64,000 nucleotides of DNA from Hybos culiciformis (taxonomy: Eukaryota; Arthropoda; Insecta; Diptera; Hybotidae). Location of the stretch: the NCBI GenBank assembly GCA_964007475.1, contig OZ023273.1, positions 23,609,557-23,673,556 on the forward strand, in the 5' to 3' direction. The notes beneath the pieces are model-generated. The model was given only the letters and a program-made list of their open reading frames with translations, had not been told where the DNA came from and did not search any database. Shown here one piece after another: positions 54,001-64,000 of this stretch. Position 1 is the first letter of the stretch, and the number at the start of each line of letters is the position of its first letter. A program made the translations under genes and the position numbers.

Positions 54001-57000
54001 TTTAATTTATTTATATAATAAACAAAAATAAGACATAAAATGAAATTAAGTAAGTAAGTATCGTTAGATGATATTAATTAAACTTTATCTCTTTTGAATA
54101 AATATAAAAAAAAAATAAAATCTCTTAATCTTAATACTTACTTATGTTAAACTAACTAAATTTTACTTTCTAAATTTTATCAAACACAAGAAATTTAACC
54201 AACTTCTAAGACGCCCTTTGTTGCACATCTTTACTTCACAGTGATTAAATAACATATTATCTATTGATTTGAAATCCTTTTAAATATTTTCCCTAATTAT
54301 TTCCCTATATTATTTCCTAAAAATATTCCTTCCTTTTCTATCTAAATTATCTACTTGCACAATATTGATTGTTTACTTCATTCTGCTAACTCTTCAGTAT
54401 ACCTTACATAGCTACAAATCTAAATAATATCCTGCTCTACATTTATCTGAAATAACTGCTACTGATATCAATGCTTTTGGAGATTGCAACCATCGGTAGA
54501 AGAAAGCCCTTCTTGATTTTGAAAGACTTTACAGCCCTCTGAGTAACAACGTCAACGGGATTTTGTCAGCTGTTACACTTAGTGAATATATTTAGTTAGT
54601 GTAATAATTTTTGTAAAAGATCAAATCTCGGATTTTTGGAGAAATTTAAACTTTTATTTTAATACTAAAATGTAAAATAAAATATTTTATACATAGTTTA
54701 TGTCGGTTTATGTTCAATATAAATGAGATAAATTTAAAAAAAAATTTAAATGATAGAAATTATGATTATGTTAAAAACAATTTTTTATAATGAAAATATT
54801 TTGTTTAATAAATAAAAATAATAAAGATCAGGATCAAACCAATTATTAATAATGTTAAAAAATCATTAAAAATAATATACAAAAGTTAAAAAAAAAGAAT
54901 TACTCTAGTAGTCGAAGAAAGAAAAGAAAAAATTAAATAATATGTACTTAAATTCTTATTGTCCCTGTTCATAGATACAATTTATGTAAAATACGATAAT
55001 TATTACAATTTAAGGAGCATGGTTGATTTTATAATTTCCTATTGTAGATTTGGATCTCTCGGAATGGCTCATTGCAAAAAATTTTTAATCAAAATCCCAG
55101 GAAAAATTCACTAGAGACGCAGTCTAAATTTATTATTTATTTATTTCATTTCTTTTTATTTAGTTAATTTTTCTAATTAATTTTTCATTTTTTTTTTAAT
55201 TAATATTAAGCAAACTAAAACTTAAAAAATTGATTCTACGTTTGCTTCTCGGTTTGCTCCTCAGTTTGTTCTACTTTTATCTTTTATCTCTAACTTCATT
55301 CTTGGTTTCACTTGAAAGCTCTTTAAATAATTTCAGTCCATTGTAAGTCAACACACTTTTTGTTTTATCATTCTTAAAAAAAAAACTCTAATCTAAAATT
55401 ACCCACGTTTCTTAGATTGCGATTGTGAATACTTTCTACATTAACTAATCTACACCATACATACATTTTGAATAAGTTCTAGTTTTAATTTTAAAAACCT
55501 TCATTACGATTCTTTGGTTTATGCTAAGCAACTTCAAACTCATCGTCGCATTGTTCTGTATTTTTTGACCTACTTGTGTTCGATACATTTGCCGTAAATA
55601 GTTACTTAACATTTTATAGTTAATGAATGATATTTAAATCAGATCTTGTCATCAATTACGAACATGATGGAGACTTGTGCCCTAAAAGAAATTAACCCTA
55701 CTGCTTTATGATGGAAAAATGAACTTGCAAACATTTTTCCAATCTAAGTACATATGTAGTATTTTTAGAACAGCTTCTAAATTTAGCAAAAGCTGAAATC
55801 AAGGCCAAAAATTTTATATTTAAATTATACTTAATTGTTGAAAGTTTGGTACAAAAATATTACTTACTTATCAAAGAATAATGCTTAAATGAAATGAAAA
55901 AAAAAAAAAATAAGCTCGATCAAGCACAACATGTAATCTTTATTGTTTATTTATTTTTTTTTTTTTTCAACTACAATAAAAGTGATAAATATTTATTTTC
56001 TGAAATCAATGAAATTTTTTTTTTTCCAATTTAAAAATCGAAATGGATTGCCCACTATTTTATATAGTAAGTGTAGGTACATAAGTATGTACAATTAAGT
56101 ATTTCTATCTCTCTTCTATAAAATTAGGTCAAATATTTTCACATTGTGTTAAATTTTATTATTATATAGTGAATCGTTGAATAAAACAAAAAAAAAAAAA
56201 AATTGAAAATTTTGCAAGTTATAGCATTTTTTTTCCTCGCAAAATCAAAACAATAAAAATAAAAACTACATAAGTAACACATCATATCAATAAAATAATT
56301 ATGAGCACAGAAAAATTAAAAAAAAAAAAATTTTTTAATGTCTGTCGTCATTTCAAGGTTAACTAATAGTCCAAAATTTATTCAATGACATCTAAATTTG
56401 AATTTACTTATTTTTTTTAACATTAATATTACAGGAAGAACAAACTTGGCATTTTTGAAGTCCAAACATTGAAAAAGTATGTATTAAAACGAAAAACTGG
56501 ATTCTGTTGGTTGGTCTGTTCTTCTTTCCAACGGACACGATATAAGAGAGAACAATTTTCATGATGGTATAAATTGTGTATGTAATTAAACTTAAAATAA
56601 AAAATAAGGGTGTCAAATGTTAAAATTAATATTCACATACAATTGCCTTTCAAATGTCATTACGCAGCATTACTGCTAAATTACGTTTATTAAAAATCTG
56701 AAAATATAGACTTTTGACTCGAACTTTGGAAAAAAAATATATCAAACTACAGAAAAATAAAAAAATTTTGAACAAAAAAATATGAAACACGAATATAACA
56801 TATCTATACCTACTTTGAATTAATAGGTAGGTACGTATAGTGTAGATTTGACAGCAAGGTTCTTAAGCAGGTTTTTTACTACTGACTTAAAAGAAAACAA
56901 AATATTTATCTTTGAGTAGGTTCCGAACCAGTACCTGCATGTAGATACCTAGATAACTTGAACATCGAACAACTCTAAAAGCAAAAAGAAATTTTTATCT

Positions 57001-57399
57001 CTACAATCTACCTACCTATCTAACAAGCAGAAGCGAAACAGATAATAGAATATTAGAATAATATTAGAATAGTTTTTTTAGATACCTATCTATAGCAAAA
57101 AAATATATGTACCTATAACTAATGTATTTAGATATGTACCTATATACATAGAATAGAGAGAGAAGAATAAATGACATCATCGTTTTGTATAATTTCCATC
57201 TGCTTTCAATTTCAACAACCTGTTTCCATCAAAACATTCCAATCCAATATCCTTATTTTTTTTTACTTTATTAGGTACCTACCTACACTCTCGCTCGAGG
57301 ACTCTATTTTTGTTTTTTTAGAATTTGACAAAAATCTACTTTGAAAACATTTCATTTATATATTCAAAATTTTCTAATCTTATAAAACAAAAAAATGAA
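51082..57399. other. A/T-rich DNA, no gene recognised
   Basis: I see no supported exon. Two patches of more balanced composition stand out, 53.10-53.34 kb and 54.46-54.60 kb, but neither gives a protein I recognise. GGCGGGAA, an E2F-like word, occurs at 52962-52969. CTAC/GGTA motifs are frequent from 56.8 to 57.3 kb. Confidence 0.45.
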
Positions 57400-58345
57400 T
57401 AAAAAAAAAAAACTTAAATGAAAGAATTTTTAAATTTTTTATCTTTTTTTTTCACCGGCTTTTTTTTTTTTTTTTTGGGGTGTAGTTGTTGTTATGCTTG
57501 TCAAAATAAAAATTTTAAAGTGAAAAAAAAAAAAAAACCATTTCTGAATTTCTGAGTCATTTTTGTAATTCCACCAAAATTCACCCGCGCTATCCAAAAA
57601 AAAAAAATTATATCACATTTTTTTTTTTTTTTGTTTTGCTCTAATTTATTTATTTTTTTTTTTTTTCATAGAAGAATTAAAAAGTGAAAAAATTTTTCAA
57701 TTTTTATTCGAAAAAAAAAAAAAAAAACACGAAGGCCAAGAATTTTGCTTATTAATCAAAAGAATTCTAAGAACCCTGGTTTAGATAAAATTATAAAAAT
57801 AAAATTAAAAGCGTAAAAACTTACGATTTTAATAAAAAAAAAAAATAAATAAATACCTACCTAGGTATAAAAAAAAAAAAAGAAAATTGGAAATTTCTTC
57901 CAAAAAATGTTTACACCAGAAAAAAAAAAACAAAATTTTGAAAATTAATCACATTAATTTTATTTTTTTTTTGAACACTTTTTGTTTTAATTTTTTTATG
58001 TTTTGATTGTAACAAGAATTTATTTTTTTTTGCTTATTATTGTCGTTTTTTTTTTTTTAATTATTTACCTATACTTTTATTTTAATGAATAAGCTAGCTT
58101 CCAAAAAAAAAAAAATAATAAACAAACTTAAATATCTTTTTTTTTGTTTTATTTTTTTCTTTTGAAAAATTCTGCTTGTTCAAAAAAAAAATTTTTTTAA
58201 ATTTAAAAAAAATTAGCAAAAAAAATTTAACTTCAACCTCCTTAAATGAGAATTTAAATTAAACTAATTTTAGATTTATTTTTTAAATTAGAAAATTTAT
58301 TTAGTTGAAAAATATATAAAAAAAAAAAAATGTATAAAAATATTT
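57400..58345. repeat. Block dense in poly(A) and poly(T) tracts
   Basis: Within less than 1 kb there are more than fifteen uninterrupted A or T runs of nine bases or longer, some 14-17 long, alternating between A runs and T runs. This is denser than elsewhere in an already A/T-rich window. Alternating A and T tracts can pair with each other or exclude nucleosomes; no such role is shown here. Confidence 0.6.
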
Positions 58346-58589
58346 CTTATTTAATTTGAGTACGTTTTTTATTTGCACAACAGCAGCACAACACAAACAC
58401 AACTTGTAGAATCTATTTTTTTTTCTTCCTGTCTATATTGAAATTGAAATACGGCAGGCGGCAGGCAAGTTTCTTATAATTTCAATGACGCAATCTTTGT
58501 AAGCGGCTAAATGAGTGACAATCTGAACTGAATTATACAATTTTTATATTTTATAATATTAAATATTTTCATTACTTTGATTTACCTAG

Positions 58590-59300
58590 TTTACATGATA
58601 GTCCAACCGTGGCTGAGTCCAAATGTGGTTGAAAAGAGGTCAAGTGTTTACATGATGTAGTCGAAAAAGCATGTGGTTGAATTGAGTTTAAAAATTACTT
58701 TTTTTTTTAACAATTCCTTTTTCATTTAAGAAATTTTTTTAAGTCCATTTAACAAAAAAACAAAAGGAAATAGCAAACAACAAAAAACAAATAAAACAAA
58801 CTTATTTTTAATGCTTATTTTTAACCGGGTTAACCGTTTACATGGATTAACTTAACCGAGCGAATTTCTTGGGTTGAGTCAAGTTAATCCAGGTTAAAGG
58901 AGTAAACACAATTGGGGCGACAACGACGGCGACAACGACGACTACAACGACAACGACAGCGATATCACTCGAGTGAACACAATTACGGCGACGGCGACGA
59001 AATAAATATACAGGAAAAAAGTAAACAAATAGAAAAATAAATAAAAAAATATATGGTTGTCGTTGTCGCCTGGCGACAAAATAGAAAAATTTCTAATTTG
59101 TCGCCAGGCGACAATGTCGTTTGTCGCCAGTCGTCTCAATTGTGTTCATTCTCATACAAATATATGGTTTCTATTTTTTTTTGATAGTCGCTATCGCTGT
59201 CGTTGTCGCTGTCGCCCCAATTGTGTTTAGTACTTAACTCTACCACCGTTTACATGTAGTTGAACAGTAGTTGAACCCGGTTTCAACTCTACATGTAATT
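58590..59300. mobile_element. Nested inverted-repeat elements
   Basis: Three concentric inverted repeats can be read. The outer one has imperfect ends, TTTACATGATAGTCCAACCG on the left against a mirrored CGGTTTCAACTCTACATGTAA on the right, with GTTTACATG repeated inside at about 58647, 58834 and 59249. A middle one (58903-59229) has good ends, TAAACACAATTGGGGCGACA on the left and its near-exact mirror TGTCGCCCCAATTGTGTTTA on the right. An inner one (about 58972-59153) again has GAACACAATT facing AATTGTGTTC. The interior is rich in CGACAA/CGACGG hexamers and has TTGTCGCC/GGCGACAA hairpins. I read this as one foldback element inserted into another, possibly with self-insertion. No coding frame and no confident target duplication were found. 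Confidence 0.6.
58903..59229. repeat. Middle and inner inverted repeat with CGACAA-type hexamer tracts
   Basis: The left side carries GCGACAACGACGGCGACAAC and further degenerate CGACAA copies; the right side carries the mirrored GTCGTTGTCGCTGTCGCC. At the centre, TTGTCGCCTGGCGACAA (59063-59079) and TTGTCGCCAGGCGACAA (about 59098-59114) are each near-perfect palindromes and also mirror one another. It is the most G/C-rich block of the window. Confidence 0.75.
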
Positions 59301-59806
59301 TGTGGAAATAATTATTTTTGGTATCGGAGATCGAAGTATGAAATTATGTTGCACAATACCGTTCATTTTGAGTCGGAAAAAAAATTATTTAAAGTGAAAG
59401 AAAATAGTTCTCACTCAAGAAGGTTTTTGGACTTTTAAATTGCAAAAATTAAAGTGTCCAATGGACGATTTGAATATTTATTTTATTGGTCTTTCAACAC
59501 AATATAAAATGATTGAAAGACTTGTTGGAAAACGCTTGTTGTACATTTTTAATCATTTCAAAAATTTCAAATTAATATACTCAGTGCAAGCCGTTCAAAT
59601 TAAATCTTATCATGTAAATTCCGTTTTATTGTGGAACTTGTTTACGTGTCGCTATTTGACCCAAACATCAGCTGTTTAATGAACACAAATACAATTTGGC
59701 TGTCAAATAGAACAAGAAAGTGAAAAATAAATCTTTTTTTTTTTTTATTTTAAAATTTTTATTTATTAAATAAAAATAAAATTTATTTTAAATATTGCGT
59801 CAACAA

Positions 59807-62264
59807 ATGGGGTTGTGTAAATGTCCGAAACGTCAGGTTACAAATCAATTTTGCTTTGAGCATCGAGTAAATGTTTGTGAAAGTTGTATTGTTCAAAGCC
59901 ATGAAAAGGTAAGTACCTACTGTTACTACCTAGACCTGGGATAGAAAATTATATTTAAATTACATTCTTTTAATTTTTTATAATTTCTCTTTTTAGTGTA
60001 TTGTTCAATCTTATCTTCAGTGGTTAAAAGACAATGATTATGTTTCGATTTGTCAACTCTGTGGTGTTTCATTGGACCAGGGAGATTGTGTTCGATTAAC
60101 ATGTTATCGTATGAAAAATACAAATTACTAATTTATTGAACCTGATTATCATTCGTTTCAAAAACAAATTTATTATTTTTCATTAATTAATAGCTCTTTT
60201 TATTTAACATTTCAAATTCAATTAATCTTTCCCACTAATATTCAACAGTTAATAATTTACTTTTGTTAAAGTTCTAAATTTTCGAACTGTGAACTTAACC
60301 AAAAGTAAATTAAAGCGACGATTCTAAACCCTTTCAATTTATTTTATAACCTAAGGGAAAACACCTACTTTTTATACTAGAGTGCCTTATGGGGTTTTTT
60401 TTTACAATTTTCCTAAGAGCGTTCTAAAGTATAATAAGCGTAAGAATTTGAAAGCTTGTGCTAGAAAAATAAAGTTAATACCTAATTAAAATTTAGCTAA
60501 AAACAAGTTAATAAATATTAAATCATAATCAAAACTTCTGTAAGAAATAATATTTGGTAATTTTTTTAGATGTATTCCACTGGAATTGTATTAACGAAAG
60601 GCAATCCAGATTGCCAGAGAATACTGCTCCAGGTGGCCACACCTGTCCATCATGTACAACTTCAATATTTCCTCCAAGTAATTTAGTTTCACCAGTTGCT
60701 GATGCATTGAAAATACGTTTAGGACAAGTTAACTGGGGTCGAAATGAATTGGGACTACCATTGGTAATTATTCAATCTGTATTTTAATTATTATTTTTTA
60801 TATTTTTAAGATAAAAGTAACTAAGATAGAAGAATTCAAAAATTTGAGAATAAAAATATATATTGGGCAATGTTCGAGATAATCGAATATTTTATTTCTT
60901 GACTCAATCTTGATTCAATCACAAAAAAGCCCAACAGAGTTTTTTGAAGTTATACTCATTGAACATTTTACTTATCAATAAAAAAAATTTAAATGCTCGT
61001 CACTGATTCAAAAAATTATGTTTAATAAATAATTTTGTTCTTTTAGTTATCCGAAGAAAGAATGGAGAAATTAACGAAAATTTCACAACAGTCATCGCCA
61101 ATTAATCAATTGAATCAACATATGACGAAAATACACTCAGATCGAAACAAAAATGGGAATTCATTTTTTAATAACAATAATCAAATATCGTCAAATAATC
61201 CACATTCCGTATTGTTGATGGACTCTTTCAATCCACCATCATCTGATTTGCAATGTAATTTTTTTTGTATTTAATTATTATCTCCATCAGTTTTCAATAA
61301 TAATGAGAAATACTAGTGAGAAATAATAATTCAAATGGCTTAATTAAAATTTTTTAAAAGTTAGGCTTTTCATAAAAAATAAGAATTTTTAAAAATAGTT
61401 ATTTTTTAATCTAGGCGATATATTCAAAATATAGTATAATATAATATAACTAAAACGAATAATTAAAAATTTGAGAAAGTCTAAAAACTTCCTATACCTT
61501 TTCAAATGTTTAATACATAAATAAATAATTTTAAACTTATTTTTCTGGCCAATCTTTACTCTTTAGAATTTTATTCGAGATAATTGATTCAATAATTTGA
61601 ATTAGCTTCATTCTCAAATTTATTTTTCAGCAAATATTCGAAGACCACTTTTACCAAGGCAGTCACCTATAGGAGGTACTGATCGTGATGAAAATAAATA
61701 TCGACGTCGAACACCTTCCGAAATCCTGAGTCGTTGGTAAGCAATTAGGAATTGAGTTTATTATTTATCTTTCGATTGTAAAATATAAATTTGAGAAAAA
61801 TAATGAAGATAGGTACAAAGATATAATTTTCTTAAACGTCACTTTCGAAAATAAATGAAAGAAGAATAATCAATAAATTATTTGTTATATAAATATAATA
61901 TGAAAAATAGCCAGAAAAATTTATAAGTTTCAATTTAGAAATATATTTCAAGTTTTTAGTCTTTACTAAAGAAAAATATTAATACTTTATTTTAATTTAA
62001 GGTCTAGAAGATTTTATGCACCAAGTTCAAGACCACCTTGGCGACGTACATGGTTTTTGGTCATCATATCAATTCTAGGTATGAGTAATAATTCAGCTAT
62101 TTATTTGAATGCTATATAGTAAAACATGTCTTCGGGTTTAAAATTGTACATTTATATTTTTAGCATTCGCTTCAATAATTTATTTGATGGCACATTTCGG
62201 ACGTGGAGGAGTCGATATCGATGATGATCCAGAATGGAACAAAATTCAGGACTCACATTTCTAA
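59807..62264 (+). CDS. ZFPL1: Zinc finger protein-like 1, Golgi membrane protein
   Basis: ZFPL1 is an integral cis-Golgi membrane protein that faces the cytosol, binds the golgin GM130 and helps keep Golgi structure. Exons: 59807-59908, 59997-60108, 60570-60763, 61047-61254, 61631-61736, 62002-62078 and 62164-62264. These give 900 nt and 299 aa, every junction GT-AG and in frame, stop TAA. The start [13 protein letters not shown] is the family's hallmark N-terminus. The B-box-like finger uses C4, C6, C16, H19, C24, C27, H32 and C35. The RING-like finger uses C53, C56, C70, H72, H75, C78, C97 and C100 (CPSC). They are followed by [15 protein letters not shown] and [13 protein letters not shown] Ser/Asn-rich linker (about 137-205) leads to KYRRR, a basic RPPWRRTW stretch, one membrane segment (258-276) and a short acidic lumenal tail (DIDDDPEW). 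The length matches the family. Nothing looks broken. Confidence 0.97.
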
Positions 62265-62326
62265 CATAGAAAATATAAAATATACATAAATATACTTACA
62301 TGCATATTATCTATAAATAATCTAAA

Positions 62327-62332
62327 AATAAA
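62327..62332 (+). other. Likely poly(A) signal of ZFPL1
   Basis: AATAAA stands 63 bases beyond the ZFPL1 stop codon and is the first canonical signal after it. Confidence 0.5.
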
Positions 62333-62875
62333 ATTAATTAAATATTCTTATTACACTTATATGTAGAGTGAGTATTTTTCTAATTTGAAACTGAAATCCA
62401 CGAAAATAACGATGATGACCAATTCCAGTGAATTTCTTTGTATCTGAACCTCTTAATCATAAAAAAATAAAATACAATACCTACTATTTTCAATTCTTAT
62501 ATCATAAATAACAACATATTAAAATTTTCGTAATGTTTGAGAAATTTGTGGTATATTTGTAAGCTAGAATGGAAGTCTTAATATCAAACGATGTAAAATA
62601 TATAAGAAAAATCAGATTTTAAATCTATTTGATCAGCTAGGTACCTAGCTGAAGTAAACAAAAGAAGCTTCTGGTAATAGAAATTAATTCAATTAAATAT
62701 TAACTTTTGTTGATTTTGAAAATAATTTATAAAATAAAAATACTTGTGTGAGATACATAATTTAATCCTTAATAAGATCCTATCGTATTCCATTTGAAGA
62801 ATTAACAAACCACCCGAGTACGAGTTCACATCAAAATTTTTCAAACTGTTGCAGAGCGGAACGAGCGGAACAAAC

Positions 62876-63257
62876 CAGGGTTACCAACCTTTTCAAATGT
62901 TTCCCCCCAAAAAAATAAAATTTCCCCCTAAAAAACCCCTAAATTTTTTTTTATAGATATTATAACAGCTATACTTATATACCTATGAGGATTTTAAATA
63001 GATGATTGAAGAAAAATATATAACGCACATCGTAAATTATATAAATAATAAAATTATTTATTTATAATAAAATTAGCAAATAAGGTATCTTATGAAATGC
63101 AATCAAAAATATTACAAATGTCATCTAAATCTTCGCTTTTAAGATCATACATCATACCCCTAAAAAAACCCCTGAAACAAATTACCCCCTAAAAATTCCT
63201 CTGTCAACAAAAAAAACCCCTAAATCTAGGGGGAAAACCCCTAAGTTGGTAACGCTG
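62876..63257. mobile_element. hAT-type MITE, 382 bp, with 8-bp target duplication
   Basis: The terminal inverted repeats are CAGGGTTACCAACCT on the left and the mirror of CAGCGTTACCAACTT on the right. They are flanked by the identical octamer GAACAAAC (62868-62875 and 63258-63265). CAG-type ends with an 8-bp duplication are the standard mark of hAT elements. Near both ends the word CCCCTAAA recurs (two exact copies on the left, three on the right, plus variants), always in the same orientation. There is no coding sequence, so it is non-autonomous. Its right end lies 339 bases before the ATPAF1 start codon, so it is likely within or next to that gene's promoter. Confidence 0.88.
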
Positions 63258-63596
63258 GAACAAACCAACAAACTGCAAAATTTGTACAATTTAACAGTCG
63301 TAATTTTCGCACAAGCGAAGCTACTCAAAGTCAGCGAGCCGGTGAGGAAAAAATATTGTATCGGCTAACGACTGACATCAATTTTTACAAAACAAAAAAA
63401 GTGACATAAAAATAAATGAAAAATTTTTTTCATTTGCGAAACTTTTCCCAAATTTTTGTTTCCTTCATCGATTCGGTTGCCGTTTCGTAATAACATAAAA
63501 ACTTGGATTTTTTATTCAAATCTAAAAAAAAATAAATAATAATAATTTATAAAATAAAAATATACAAATTTATCTTGTAATAGTTAATAATAATTA

Positions 63597-63917
63597 ATGT
63601 CTTGCTTTCGAACTAAATTACATTCATTGATAATTACTAATAGCTATAATAAATTAATTTTAAAAAGAAATTTAATGATGAGTTCACGCCGTTTGGCCGA
63701 AGCTGTCGATGAAGTTAAGAAAAATCCATATTACGAGAAGTAAAAAAAAAAAATTTTAAATTATATTACCATTCTATATTTATTAATTTTTTTTTTGAAT
63801 TTTAAGATATGCTCAAAAAATTTCCAAATTGCAAGAAACATCACCTGACGAATTTCTAGATCGAGTAAGCAAAGTAACTGTGGAGAAAAAACCAAAAAAT
63901 GAGGCTGCACAACAACG
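63597..63917 (+). CDS. ATPAF1: ATP synthase F1 assembly factor 1, N-terminal part (gene runs off the window)
   Basis: ATPAF1 (Atp11 family) is a mitochondrial matrix chaperone that binds the free F1 beta subunit during ATP synthase assembly. Two exons are visible: 63597-63739 and 63807-63917, joined in frame by a 67-bp GT-AG intron; a second donor (CG/GTAGCT) follows and the third exon is beyond the window. The first about 35 residues (MSCFRTKLHSLIIT...) have Arg/Lys and hydroxyl residues but no acidic ones, as expected of a mitochondrial presequence. Then come RRLAEAVDEVKKNPYYEKYA, QKISKLQETSPDEFLDRV and a Lys-rich stretch. The pattern NP-Y/F-Y-x-KY-x-x-KI-x-x-L followed by P-x-x-F-x-x-R is characteristic of the start of the mature protein. 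Two in-frame Met residues at the end of the presequence are less likely starts. The name is probable rather than certain because the main domain is not in view. Confidence 0.78.
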
Positions 63918-64000
63918 GTAGCTAAAATTTTTATTATTAGGCTTCTTGTTAATAAAAGAACTATTTTTTGGAACCATTACAAAAAGTTACGATCCCAATG

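Noticed and set aside
58942..59139. 65-aa minus-strand open frame
   Set aside because: It is produced by the CGACAA-type tracts of the nested inverted repeats.
59440..59679. 79-aa open frame just upstream of ZFPL1
   Set aside because: No recognisable domain, and it lies where the ZFPL1 promoter or leader should be; probably chance.
59926..60123. 65-aa minus-strand open frame
   Set aside because: Antisense shadow of ZFPL1 exon 2.

Overview
The window is nuclear DNA of an insect: very A/T-rich, gene-poor, with short GT-AG introns and proteins that look insect-like. I cannot fix the order from sequence alone; the Helitron-type repeat and the recurrent CTAC/GGTA motifs occur in several insect groups. 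No bacterial gene, rRNA, tRNA or CRISPR array was seen.

Four protein-coding genes are supported. (1) Minus strand, 21.5-24.8 kb: a complete seven-exon very-long-chain fatty acid elongase of the ELOVL1/7-like group (344 aa), with an HxxHH box and an Asn/Gly-rich tail. (2) Plus strand, 37.75-39.58 kb: a complete three-exon sugar transporter of the major facilitator superfamily, closest in layout to insect trehalose transporter-like proteins (490 aa). (3) Plus strand, 59.8-62.3 kb: a complete seven-exon ZFPL1, a Golgi membrane zinc-finger protein (299 aa). (4) Plus strand, from 63.6 kb to the edge: the first two exons of what is very probably ATPAF1, a mitochondrial F1-ATPase assembly factor. 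For the first three, every exon junction I propose keeps the reading frame with GT-AG ends. The four genes act in unrelated processes and only share a neighbourhood.

The rest is A/T-rich intergenic or intronic DNA carrying mobile-element debris: a Helitron-like non-autonomous element at 7.68-8.64 kb and a reverse-oriented fragment of the same family at 34.18-34.56 kb; foldback elements at 18.76, 28.99 and 40.04 kb (the last a nearly perfect 0.69 kb palindrome flanked by TA); a decayed Ty3/gypsy integrase at 42.17-42.79 kb; a 1.88 kb element at 49.2-51.07 kb with perfect terminal repeats, an exact 8-bp target duplication, TTGCC-rich ends and an internal minisatellite; a nest of concentric inverted repeats at 58.59-59.30 kb; and a 382-bp hAT-type MITE with an 8-bp duplication just upstream of ATPAF1. 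Several small tandem repeats are also present.

No multi-gene system that looks new was found. The most original material is in the repeats: two unrelated 8-bp-duplication elements that both carry arrays of a short motif near their ends, the large TA-flanked palindrome, and the nested inverted repeats. Exon coordinates were worked out by reading splice sites by eye; no database search was possible.
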